Source: Arenibacter antarcticus
Lineage (GTDB): Bacteria; Bacteroidota; Bacteroidia; Flavobacteriales; Flavobacteriaceae
Reading direction: 5' to 3'
NCBI RefSeq assembly: GCF_041320605.1
Contig: NZ_CP166679.1
Coordinates: 3,086,001-3,150,000 of the forward strand
DNA: 64,000 nt
Below the pieces are notes generated by a model. It worked only from the letters and a program-made list of their open reading frames with translations, did not search any database and was not told the DNA's origin. Shown one piece after another: positions 17,108 through 25,825 of this stretch. The number at the start of each line of letters is the position of its first letter. Within the stretch, counting starts at the first letter, position 1. The position numbers and the translations under genes are program-made.

Positions 17108-17971
17108 TCAGTTATAGTTAACCATATTGGGTTCTAATGAGGATACTCTATGACCTTTTATGGATACTACTTTTTTGGTTAAAGGAATATTCATTTTTTT
17201 CTGTTCAGGGGTAAAATCATAGATTAATACACCTGTGAAATCATAACCTGGAGTTGCCCTAATTAAATTGGAATATGAAATTTTAATTAGACCCGATTTG
17301 CCTTCACTATCCTTAAAATGGCCTTCAAATTTATTGCGATTATTTTCTATTACTTTTCCTGTGATGTCTCCATTCGTAAATTTGTTGTTTACCTGAAAGC
17401 GGTATTTTCCTAGGACATTGGCAATATTTTTTTCATGAATCTTTAATTTGCCCATTACATCTGTTTCCCAAGTGCCGGTCCATTGTTTAATCGGTGCAGG
17501 CTTATCCTTGTTAGCATACTCTTTTAGGACTTGATCTCTTTGGGTAATTTCTTTTTTTGCTACTTGTTCTTCGAGTAGGTTTCCATATTTTGAAACTGGC
17601 CTTGTACCGTTCCAATTATCAGCTTGCCAATCTTTACCTTCAGGCTTATATTCGCCTTCAAATGATTTTTTATCGGCATGCATAATGAAGGTGAATTCCC
17701 CCATGTTTCCCATTCCCGTTCTGTCGAAACTATTTACAGTCCTTGTATAGGTGCCAGTTAAATTGCCGTTCTGATACTTGCCAACTAGTTTCCCACTTGG
17801 AAAGGTGCCAGTATAACTAGTTCCCGACTTTGTAATGTTTAAAGCCCATGAATTGTTTCCTAGAAACGTTGTATTCCATTTTCCGGTCCAATCATTGCTT
17901 TGTGCTTGTATGGAAAATGACATTAGGAATAGAATCCCCACTGCGGTTAATGATGTTGTAGATTTTTTCAT
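17108..17971 (-). CDS. Exported protein with duplicated WTGxW domains, 287 aa
   Basis: A signal peptide ends at SIQAQ. Two related beta domains follow: DWTGKWNTTFLGN (about residue 27) and QWTGTWETDVMGK (about 162). Each is followed by strands such as SYTGTFPSGKLVGKYQNGNLTGTY. This repeated W-T-G-x-W opening resembles lipocalin-like or extracellular-binding modules. It is 3 bp after the OmpA-like gene and 13 bp before the caspase-like gene. Confidence 0.68.
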   Translation of the reverse strand: MKKSTTSLTAVGILFLMSFSIQAQSNDWTGKWNTTFLGNNSWALNITKSGTSYTGTFPSGKLVGKYQNGNLTGTYTRTVNSFDRTGMGNMGEFTFIMHADKKSFEGEYKPEGKDWQADNWNGTRPVSKYGNLLEEQVAKKEITQRDQVLKEYANKDKPAPIKQWTGTWETDVMGKLKIHEKNIANVLGKYRFQVNNKFTNGDITGKVIENNRNKFEGHFKDSEGKSGLIKISYSNLIRATPGYDFTGVLIYDFTPEQKKMNIPLTKKVVSIKGHRVSSLEPNMVNYN

Positions 17972-17974
17972 ATT

Positions 17975-19306
17975 TTAAAGTTTTATAAATTCTACCCTTC
18001 TATTATTTGCCCTGCCTTTCTCGGTGGAATTATCATCTACAGCATCTGTTTCACCTTTGCCCATAAATTGTAATCGGCTTTCACCTATCCCAAATTCTTC
18101 AATAAGAATTTGCTTTACAGCTGCAGCTCTACTTTCAGATAATGTTTGGTTGTAGCCTTCTTCGCCTTTATTATCGGTATGACCAATTATTTGTAAGTTG
18201 ATATGATCATTATCGCGCAGCATATTGGCGATGTCCAATAGTATTCCATAGGATTCCTTTTTAACGGTGGATGCAGCGGTATCAAAATAGATCCCTGTAG
18301 TGCTGAATTTTCCATTTTTAAGTAGGAGGGAACGCAAATCTTCGGTAGACGCTGCGATTTTGAAATTGGTGATACCTACAAAATGCCCTTTATCAGGCAA
18401 TACATCCATCGCTTCTATGATAAAATACTTGCCAATATTGGCCTGAATTAAATTTGGGGAATCCACCATTTTTTCTTCGTTTACCCACATTCTTAGCCTT
18501 TTTTTGTTAACAGCAATAGAAATATGAACGCTATTATTGAGGTACTCGGGCATTTCCCTATCAATTCGATTGCCAATTTTCACTTCAACTTCTCCACCAA
18601 AATTTTCTACAGTCCGTACATCAAAACTATTGGTAGAGAGTAAAATTTCTACATCTGCCAATGTGCCGCCGCTCCCCATGGCATATGACTTTTTAGATAA
18701 GAATGCAAAGAATATCTTACTAGTTGGTTTTCCTGACCCGTATCCGTTATTGACCAAATCAAATTCTATGGTATAATTTTCGGGGAGTGTGTTCTTCATG
18801 GTAGGCATATATCCAGAACGTCTAACAATGGAAAGCCATTTGCTTTCGGAACTAGAAGTTGTTACTACTTCCCCAGAGCCTCCAGTTTCCCAATTGGCAG
18901 GGAAATCGCCTAAGGCATCCGCTGCAAAGTCGTCATAAAACAACAACTTGTTTCCTGGTATAAAGGTGAAATTGCTATACACGCCAAAATCACTTTGTTC
19001 GTGTTCTTCATTTGGAATGTCATTGTTTTTATTTATTTCATCACTCTGATGGTTTCCTTGTCTCGAAGATTTATTTTTTTTGTTTTTCTTCTTCTTATTG
19101 CCCTTATTACCATCTAAGATGGTATCCATGGCTTTTTCGGTTTCTCTATTTACCTTCTCTTCTGTTTTTCTAATTACAGCTTCCTGTGCAGCATCTTCTA
19201 CACGTTGTCCCAACTTTTTAAGGAATTGGGCATGGCATATTCCAGTGCCAAAACAAAAAAGGAATAGAAAAATGGCTAACCGTGTACCTAGCATTATTGT
19301 TTTCAT
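17975..19306 (-). CDS. OmpA-family outer-membrane/peptidoglycan-binding protein, 443 aa
   Basis: After a signal peptide (GICHAQ) there is a charged, Lys-rich linker (KGNKKKKNKKNKSS) and a concanavalin/LamG-like domain around residues 115-320 (LLFYDDFAADALGDFPANW). The C-terminal 120 residues form a typical OmpA-C domain: IYFDTAASTVKKES, LQIIGHTDNKGEEGYN, SESRAAAVKQILIE and KGRANNRRVEFIKL, which binds peptidoglycan. It is the first gene of the cluster, directly after the two-component regulator, and probably anchors the system in the envelope. Confidence 0.8.
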   Translation of the reverse strand: MKTIMLGTRLAIFLFLFCFGTGICHAQFLKKLGQRVEDAAQEAVIRKTEEKVNRETEKAMDTILDGNKGNKKKKNKKNKSSRQGNHQSDEINKNNDIPNEEHEQSDFGVYSNFTFIPGNKLLFYDDFAADALGDFPANWETGGSGEVVTTSSSESKWLSIVRRSGYMPTMKNTLPENYTIEFDLVNNGYGSGKPTSKIFFAFLSKKSYAMGSGGTLADVEILLSTNSFDVRTVENFGGEVEVKIGNRIDREMPEYLNNSVHISIAVNKKRLRMWVNEEKMVDSPNLIQANIGKYFIIEAMDVLPDKGHFVGITNFKIAASTEDLRSLLLKNGKFSTTGIYFDTAASTVKKESYGILLDIANMLRDNDHINLQIIGHTDNKGEEGYNQTLSESRAAAVKQILIEEFGIGESRLQFMGKGETDAVDDNSTEKGRANNRRVEFIKL

Positions 19307-19319
19307 TTCATACTCTTTT

Positions 19320-19453
19320 TAGAAGATTAATATTTGATCGATTATTTGTTGAATCAAATTTCTAGTATGTGTATGAGAAACAGTTGGTTGTATGTAACAG
19401 AAGATGGTACTGATGTAACTTTTTTTGGTGTTACAACGCTATGAATTTAGTAT
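19320..19453 (-). promoter_or_regulatory. Probable promoter region of the exported-protein operon
   Basis: The 147-bp gap between the regulator gene and the OmpA-like gene holds repeated TGTAAC elements (about 19394-19435): ATGTAACAG, GATGTAACTTT and its inverse GTTACAACG. These may be binding sites for the AraC-type output domain of the regulator encoded just upstream. Confidence 0.35.
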
Positions 19454-22400
19454 TTAGGACATCGGCGTTTTTCCGAATGTTTTTTTATAGCATTTTATAA
19501 AATATGAAGGTGTATTAAATCCGGTCGTGTAGGCCACCTCCGCAACAGTTATTCCTGGTTTTTTAAGAAGTTTTTGCGCTTGTTTTAACCTTTCTAGGCG
19601 AATGAATGCTGTAGTGTTGTATCCTGTTAGGGCAATTAGTTTTCTATGTAGCTGCATTCGGCTCATTCCTAGAAGTTGGCTAAATTTTTCCGCGGAAAAA
19701 TCTGAATCCTGTAAGTAATTATTTAAGATGTCTTCAACTTTTAATAGAAATTTTTCGTCGGTGGAGGTAAAGGCAATGTCCTTTGGCTTAAAAATATTTT
19801 CCTTATTGTAATGGGCCCTGAGTTTTTTTCTAGTGGTTAAGATGTTTTCTATTCTTATCTGAAAGGTCTTTGGATTAAATGGTTTTATCATGTATTCTTC
19901 CACACCACTTTTCAAGCCTGCAATTTCGTTTTCCGGACCTGTTTTTCCGGTGAGCATAATAATTGGGATATGGGATGTTTTTTCATCGTTCTTTAGCTGA
20001 TTACATAATTCTATTCCATTTAATTTTGGCATCATAAGATCTGTGATAATTAGATCCGGAATCTTTTTTAGTGCCATATTAATGCCTTCCTCGCCATCTT
20101 TTGACGTTATGATCTTGTATTTATCCTCCAAAAGCGAAATCATAAAATTTAAAAGAGATATATTGTCTTCAACCAGCAATAGCAACGGTAGGACCTGATT
20201 CGTTTTTTTAGTTGTTGCTCGATGTCCATTTATTTTAGTGACTATCCCTTCATTAATTTCATGGTCATCTATCAAATGTATGGGGATTTCTATAGTAAAG
20301 GATATTTTCTTTTGGTCAAGGGAGTACGATGCATTGACTGTTCCTTGAAGATGTTCCACCAATTCCTTTACTAAGGAAAGACCGATTCCTGCCCCTTCAT
20401 TGGTGGGGTTTGATTGATAAAATCTTTCAAAAAATTTATGGGTATCCTTTTCTACAATTTCATCGATATCATTGGCGATACAAATGGTTAATATATTGGT
20501 GTCTTTTACTTCGGCTTGGAAGTCAATACACCCAGCTGTTGGGGTATATTTTATGGCATTTCCCAATAGGTTACCAATTATTTTTTCCATAATATCGGTA
20601 TCAAATAACGTCATTGGAACAGGACCCAGCTTATGAGAGAAGACCAGATTTCTGTTTTTAGCAAGATATTCAAAGGGCTCCAATAGGGACTGTATGAAAC
20701 CTCCCAAATGAACTTTTTCTGGGTTTACCTTTAGGGAACCCGTATCCAATTTGTTTAATTCTAGCATTTGATTGACTAGATCTAAAAGTCTTTTGGTATT
20801 TTTATCTACCAAGTTGAGGTCCTTTTTTAAACTGGCATTTGGATTGTTGCCCAACTGTTTTTTAATAGGTCCATTTATTAAGGTCAATGGGGTTCTGAAC
20901 TCGTGGGAAATATTGGAATATAGTTTTGCTTTAAAATCGTTTAGTTCCTTAAATCTTTCCGTTTCTTGTCTTTCAAATTTTAATTGCATTTTCATATTCC
21001 ACCTCCATTTAAAATATCTATAAATTAAATAGAGAGTAATAATTACCAAAAGAAGATACATTAGAATAGCGCTATTGGTCAGGTACCAGGGATTATCAAT
21101 AATAAAGCTATAGGAGGCCTTCTCCGCGTTCCAAACGCCGTCATAATTGCTAGATTTGACTTTAAAAGTGTAGTTACCTGGAGGTAGATTGGTATATCGT
21201 GCACTATTCTCATTGCCGGATTGAATCCAATCGGTATCGTGTCCAACTAGTTGAAATTGATATTGATTTTTAACGGGTAGGGAGAACTGTAGACTTGCAA
21301 ATGAAAAAGCAACGGTATTTTGTTTATAGTTGAGTTTTAAGTCGGGTATTAGGGGTTTGGTTGTGTTATATATTTCAAACTTAGTAATTACCGTTTTAGG
21401 AAGCACTTTACTGATTTCTATGTCCGATGGGTTAAACCAATAATAACCTTCCAATCCCCCAAAATACAAGTTCCCATTTCTTGCCTTATAATAGGCGCCT
21501 GTATTGAATTCCGTAGCAAGGCCATCATAATTGGTATAATTGACAATTTTGGGTTTTGAACTGAGATTGTCGGGAACATAAAACTTGGTTATCCCCCTGT
21601 TGGAACTTAACCATAAGTTATTTTGTTCATCGGGTAATATGGCATATACCACATCATTGGCCAAGCCATCTTTTGTCGTGTAATTGTAAAACTGGTTATT
21701 TACAATATCAAGAGCACATAGACCACTGCCATTGGTGCCGATCCACAGGATGCCTTTATTGTCATAGTGCAAAGATTTTATCTGGTTGCTTGTTAGGGAG
21801 TTTTTGTTGCCAGGTTCATGAGCATAAGATCTGATAGTATTGGTTTTCAAATCTATTTTACTAATTCCATTGTCTTGGGTGCCTACCCAGAGAAATTGAC
21901 CGGCTTCTTGAGCAATTGCCCTAATGTTGTTGGAGGGAAGTCCATTAGTACTATCGCTTTTTATAAATTTTTTTAGAATCCCTTTATGTTTATTTACCTT
22001 AAGGAGTCCACCCTCTCTTGTACCTATCCATTTATCTTCATCAGTATCATTTAGCATGCACCAAACGGTCAAATTTTCGAGACTTTTTAGGTTGGGATAT
22101 TCAATTATTTGTTCCTCCATATCCATGATATGTAGCCCTCCCTCCTGTGTTCCAATCCATAAATCTCCATCATTAGCACTGAGTAAGCTCATGATTCTAT
22201 TGGACCTAAGTCCTTTTTTATTATCCGTCTGATAGGTGGTCCATTCATTTTTTTTCGGTGAAAACCTCGATAAGCCTTTACCACTAGTACCTATCCATAC
22301 ATTATTTTGTGCATCCAATGTGATAGATCTTACCACATCTATATTGATATTCTCAGGAGTTTGAAAATTAATTACGGAATTGAATTTTTCCAATAGGGCA

Positions 22401-23404
22401 TCGTAATAATTTAGCCCTGCACCATCGGTTCCAAACCAAAGGGTTCCAGTATAGTCTTCATAAATACTGAGAATATCCTTATACTGAATGGCTTTTGGAT
22501 TGTGTTTTTCAGGCAGGTATTGGTTTAATTGACTTTGTGCTAGGTCAATTTTAAAAAGTCCATCCCCATATGTGCCTATCCACAACTGATTTTTAGAATC
22601 GAGTAACATGGTGATGACATAAATTGAATTAAGGCTATTTTCTAGATCTTCAATAAAAATATCCGGTCTTTTGAAATTGGACTCCTTAGACTCTTTGTAC
22701 CAAACTCCATCACCAAAAGTCCCAATCCATTGATTGTTTTCTTGGTCGAAAAGAATAAAACTATAATTGGAATTGGAATTTTTATTTCCATCGGGATAAT
22801 AATAAAATATATTTTCTGGCTGTGTGGGGTCTATTTTTATAATATATTTTTCACAACTGAGCCATAGATTACCCAATTGGTCCTGAGTAATGGCATTTAT
22901 AGTATTAACTTTATCAGGGCCAATGATATGCTTAATTTTTTTGGTTTCGTACGAGAGTCTATAGAGCCCTGTAGAATAACTTCCGAACCAAAGGTTCTTT
23001 TGGTGGTCTTCAAAGATTGCGCTAGCATCCACTATATCTAAAAGTGGTTCAAAACTGTTGGTGCTCTTATTTAATTTATGTGGGATTTGTGTTATGGGTA
23101 GGATCCATAATTCGTCTTGGCTATCCACAAACACCTTTCCTAATTTACTATAGGTTGGGTTGGTTATATCCTTGAAGTACTGTTGGTGTTTCTCGAAACT
23201 TCTTCCATCGTATTTATTCAATCCATCTTGGGTGGCAATCCATAAAAATCCTGCATGGTCTTGAGTAATTGAAATTGCTGAATTTTGGGATAAGCCATCC
23301 TTGACAGATAATTGTCGAAATGAAACTTGTTTTTGGGAATGGACGGAAAGGCAGGAAATAAGAAGTACGTAGTATGCAAAAACTCTGAAGTATTTTGTAA
23401 TCAT
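19454..23404 (-). CDS. Hybrid two-component system regulator (HTCS), 1316 aa
   Basis: A one-protein signalling chain. The signal peptide is followed by 14 or so Reg_prop beta-propeller repeats (residues about 25-730; motif LWIGTxxxGL), a Y_Y_Y domain (about 740-800, PPGNYTFKVKSSN) and a membrane helix (about 810-830). Next come HisKA (SHEFRTPLTLINGP, His about 833), HATPase (N box GNLLGNAIKYTP; G2 GAGIGLSLVKEL), a receiver (LLVEDN, LIITDLMMPKLNG, LTGK) and AraC HTH (SRMQLHRKLIALTGYN; TGFNTPSYFIKCYKK). The G1 region reads IANDIDEIVEKDTHK rather than DxGxG. HTCS proteins normally sense glycans; here no SusCD or glycosidase is adjacent, so its target is probably the exported-protein cluster downstream. 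Confidence 0.93.
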   Translation of the reverse strand: MITKYFRVFAYYVLLISCLSVHSQKQVSFRQLSVKDGLSQNSAISITQDHAGFLWIATQDGLNKYDGRSFEKHQQYFKDITNPTYSKLGKVFVDSQDELWILPITQIPHKLNKSTNSFEPLLDIVDASAIFEDHQKNLWFGSYSTGLYRLSYETKKIKHIIGPDKVNTINAITQDQLGNLWLSCEKYIIKIDPTQPENIFYYYPDGNKNSNSNYSFILFDQENNQWIGTFGDGVWYKESKESNFKRPDIFIEDLENSLNSIYVITMLLDSKNQLWIGTYGDGLFKIDLAQSQLNQYLPEKHNPKAIQYKDILSIYEDYTGTLWFGTDGAGLNYYDALLEKFNSVINFQTPENINIDVVRSITLDAQNNVWIGTSGKGLSRFSPKKNEWTTYQTDNKKGLRSNRIMSLLSANDGDLWIGTQEGGLHIMDMEEQIIEYPNLKSLENLTVWCMLNDTDEDKWIGTREGGLLKVNKHKGILKKFIKSDSTNGLPSNNIRAIAQEAGQFLWVGTQDNGISKIDLKTNTIRSYAHEPGNKNSLTSNQIKSLHYDNKGILWIGTNGSGLCALDIVNNQFYNYTTKDGLANDVVYAILPDEQNNLWLSSNRGITKFYVPDNLSSKPKIVNYTNYDGLATEFNTGAYYKARNGNLYFGGLEGYYWFNPSDIEISKVLPKTVITKFEIYNTTKPLIPDLKLNYKQNTVAFSFASLQFSLPVKNQYQFQLVGHDTDWIQSGNENSARYTNLPPGNYTFKVKSSNYDGVWNAEKASYSFIIDNPWYLTNSAILMYLLLVIITLYLIYRYFKWRWNMKMQLKFERQETERFKELNDFKAKLYSNISHEFRTPLTLINGPIKKQLGNNPNASLKKDLNLVDKNTKRLLDLVNQMLELNKLDTGSLKVNPEKVHLGGFIQSLLEPFEYLAKNRNLVFSHKLGPVPMTLFDTDIMEKIIGNLLGNAIKYTPTAGCIDFQAEVKDTNILTICIANDIDEIVEKDTHKFFERFYQSNPTNEGAGIGLSLVKELVEHLQGTVNASYSLDQKKISFTIEIPIHLIDDHEINEGIVTKINGHRATTKKTNQVLPLLLLVEDNISLLNFMISLLEDKYKIITSKDGEEGINMALKKIPDLIITDLMMPKLNGIELCNQLKNDEKTSHIPIIMLTGKTGPENEIAGLKSGVEEYMIKPFNPKTFQIRIENILTTRKKLRAHYNKENIFKPKDIAFTSTDEKFLLKVEDILNNYLQDSDFSAEKFSQLLGMSRMQLHRKLIALTGYNTTAFIRLERLKQAQKLLKKPGITVAEVAYTTGFNTPSYFIKCYKKTFGKTPMS

Positions 23405-23633
23405 GAGATGACTGCTTTATTACCGGATATTTTTCACTTTCATTGTTCATTAGCAAAGAAAATGTTAATTTATAAAGAAAAAACCATTAAAATATAAATA
23501 TGGAAATAAATTATGTAATTGAATAATATGAGTTTGGTGGTGAAAGAGAAGGGCGAAGTCGTGTATCGGTCACTATTTACAGCAAAGGATTCAGTTTATT
23601 TTTATGTAGTAAATAGTGGCTAAATACCGGTCA

Positions 23634-23676
23634 GAATTAATTCATAAAAAATAGACTTTATTTTTTATGAATTAAT
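23634..23676. repeat. 19-bp perfect inverted repeat upstream of tRNA-Arg
   Basis: AATTAATTCATAAAAAATA (23634-23652) and its exact reverse complement (23658-23676) are separated by 5 nt. It is purely A/T except one C/G pair. It lies about 70 bp before the tRNA and about 230 bp upstream of the HTCS start codon. It may be a terminator or a protein site. Confidence 0.6.
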
Positions 23677-23743
23677 TTGCTCAGTAATTAATGATAGTTG
23701 TATATTTGCAGCCGCTAAAGATGACTAGTTATCAAATGCGAAT

Positions 23744-23820
<77 letters not shown>

Positions 23821-23865
23821 GTAAAATAAAGGCTTCAGAGATTTTTAATCTTTGAAGCTTTTTCA

Positions 23866-23890
23866 TTTGCACTCAATTTGCACTCAAAAA
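23866..23890 (+). repeat. Integrase arm-type site candidate, left end
   Basis: A tandem motif (TTTGCACTCAA, then TTTGCACTCAAAAA) lies 46 bp inside attL. It is repeated exactly at 42588-42612 beside the integrase and with changes at 43034-43058. The position near both ends fits arm-type integrase binding sites. Confidence 0.6.
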
Positions 23891-24150
23891 CTGTCTTTAT
23901 ATGGCTAATTGTGGTTTGATTTGATGAGGATCAAGCCTAAATTCTGGGTATTTGAATATTTATGGAATTAATTGAGTTAACCTAAACAGGTAGAATTTGG
24001 ATCAAATACAATTTCTGGAGTTTTAAATACTATGCAAAAAGTAGGGCTATTCAATGCATTAGGAAAAAGCTGTAATTTTTTTCCAAAAAAATACAAGTAT
24101 TGATCAGCATATGAGAAGGGCCCGGTCTGTATCCTGAAAGAATCGTATTC

Positions 24151-25014
24151 TTATTTAAACCTTTTGTATTCGTTTTTAAATTCTAAAAAAAGAGGGTGGA
24201 TTCTTCCAGCGATACTTTTTATTTCTAAGTATTTGAAAATCTCTTTTTCGGATTTAGTAGGAAACTTTCCATCACTTACCATTTCCCTTGCTAAATCTCC
24301 AATTGGTGTATCCAATTTACAACGGTCATTAATAAACTTGAAAACCTTTTTGTTGTGAGTTTTACAAAAGGCACCATCAACTGGTTGCTTTTGGTCCCAT
24401 AGGATACTTCTGCAGATGGCACAATTCCTTCGGCCTCTATATGCTAAATATTTATATAGGGTCCGTTTGGAGCGCACTTCAATTAATTTCATGATATCCT
24501 CAACCGATAAATCGTATTTCCGGTAATAATTTTCAGCAAGTATAGCCTTGTTTATTGCTTCATCGCCAAGTCCCGGTTTTCTTCCTAGTCTAATACCCTT
24601 CCGTCTTGAACTTTCAAGCCCTGCCCTAGTTCTCTCAATGATAAGATCCCGTTCAAATTGTGCAAAGGCAGCAAATATGGCAAATATAAATTTCCCATGA
24701 GGGGACTTTGTATCAATAAAAGGCTCCTGAATACTTTTAAAATTGATGCCCTTATCATTAAAGTCTTCCATTAACTTTATTAGATGGGTAAGACTTCTGG
24801 CCACGCGATCCATTTTCCAGACAATTAAAGTATCTCCCTCTCTTAATCTTGGTAGTAATTCATCAAGACCTTTTCTCTCGGCCTTTACTCCTGAAACTAT
24901 ATCTGAGAAAATATTCTTACGGAGAACCTTCGCTTTTAATAGAGCATCAACTTGTAAATCCAATTTTTGTGTTTTGGAACTAACTCTTACATATCCAAAA
25001 TCCATCTTGGGCAT
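24151..25014 (-). CDS. Serine recombinase (resolvase/invertase) with Cys-rich C-terminal extension
   Basis: The resolvase catalytic domain covers residues 1-140: FGYVRVSSKTQKLDLQ (catalytic Ser13 or Ser12), VWKMDRVARS, and the E-helix (FAQFERDLIIERTRAG). An HTH linker follows (SSRRKGIRLGRKPGL). The usual short HTH tail is replaced by a longer C-terminus holding a zinc-knuckle-like CAICRSILWDQ...GAFCKTHNKK (about 195-220) and a further helical part. The protein has 287 aa against about 190 for ordinary resolvases. It is the first gene inside attL and may act on the element itself or on internal inversions. Confidence 0.85.
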   Translation of the reverse strand: MPKMDFGYVRVSSKTQKLDLQVDALLKAKVLRKNIFSDIVSGVKAERKGLDELLPRLREGDTLIVWKMDRVARSLTHLIKLMEDFNDKGINFKSIQEPFIDTKSPHGKFIFAIFAAFAQFERDLIIERTRAGLESSRRKGIRLGRKPGLGDEAINKAILAENYYRKYDLSVEDIMKLIEVRSKRTLYKYLAYRGRRNCAICRSILWDQKQPVDGAFCKTHNKKVFKFINDRCKLDTPIGDLAREMVSDGKFPTKSEKEIFKYLEIKSIAGRIHPLFLEFKNEYKRFK

Positions 25015-25269
25015 TTAAAGGTTAAAAGTGTAAACTAATTAAAGATACGGGAAAAATAAACTATGTTTATTCTGAGCATCAGAAAAGTACTTGACTTTTA
25101 TTACTGTAGATCATATGGTCGTTTAAATATACTTTCCTAATTACGTAAAAGGGGAATTAATAGAAACTACTAAAAAGAATAACAAATGGAAGAGGGAACA
25201 GAATTTCTCATATGACATCTGAACAGTACTCCAAAACGGACTTTTAGGGGACTAAGATATTCCTCCCTT

Positions 25270-25304
25270 TGCAATACAGTTGCACTCATTAATCCGTAAA
25301 TTTG
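25270..25304 (+). promoter_or_regulatory. Probable promoter and operator of the metal-resistance operon
   Basis: TAAATTTG at 25297-25304 matches the flavobacterial TAnnTTTG -7 box. It is overlapped upstream by TGCAATACAGTTGCACTCA (25270-25288), which resembles the motif at 32351-32369 beside the Fur-family gene. The ATG of the first gene is only 9 bp after the -7 box, so the transcript would be nearly leaderless. Confidence 0.45.
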
Positions 25305-25313
25305 TAAAACTTT

Positions 25314-25709
25314 ATGAAAACACTGGTTTCAATATCAATGTCTATTTTATTCCTTTTTCAAGGAATTAGCCTAGATATGGACTTTTGTGGGCCAATTAAA
25401 GAAATTTCAAGCATTATTAACCATTATCAAGACCATAAAGTTTATGGCGACTCTTTCCTTGAATATGTTGTTGAAGATTACATTGACCACGATGCAAAAA
25501 ATGAAGGGCATCATAATAATCCGGATAGGGAGAATACACCAGTCCATTCCCATAATCAATGTTGTCACCCTTTAGTATTAATTATTGCTAACAACAATTC
25601 GGCTTTAACCAATCAATTAAAGTTTGAAGAGAAAAAACAGTTTAACTTACATAAAGTAAACTTCACTTCCAGATATCTGGAATCGCTTTTCCAACCCCCT
25701 AAAGTATAA
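25314..25709 (+). CDS. Small His-rich exported protein upstream of the metal pump
   Basis: A 131-aa protein with an N-terminal hydrophobic signal (TLVSISMSILFLFQGISL) and a metal-ligand-rich middle: HDAKNEGHHNN...VHSHNQCCHP (about residues 68-94). Such small proteins with a CCHP-type motif precede CusA/CzcA-type pumps in flavobacteria. I infer a periplasmic metal-binding or sensing role. It opens the plus-strand metal operon, 116 bp before the RND gene. Confidence 0.65.
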   Translation: MKTLVSISMSILFLFQGISLDMDFCGPIKEISSIINHYQDHKVYGDSFLEYVVEDYIDHDAKNEGHHNNPDRENTPVHSHNQCCHPLVLIIANNNSALTNQLKFEEKKQFNLHKVNFTSRYLESLFQPPKV

Positions 25710-25825
25710 TTCAGTTTTTTAAGGATAGCTATATCCTAACGTGATGCTTTTCAATATAGGCATCGCTTTATAAATACGAGGCATCTGTTCGCATCGTAAG
25801 TTTTCAATTGAATTAATACTTATTT

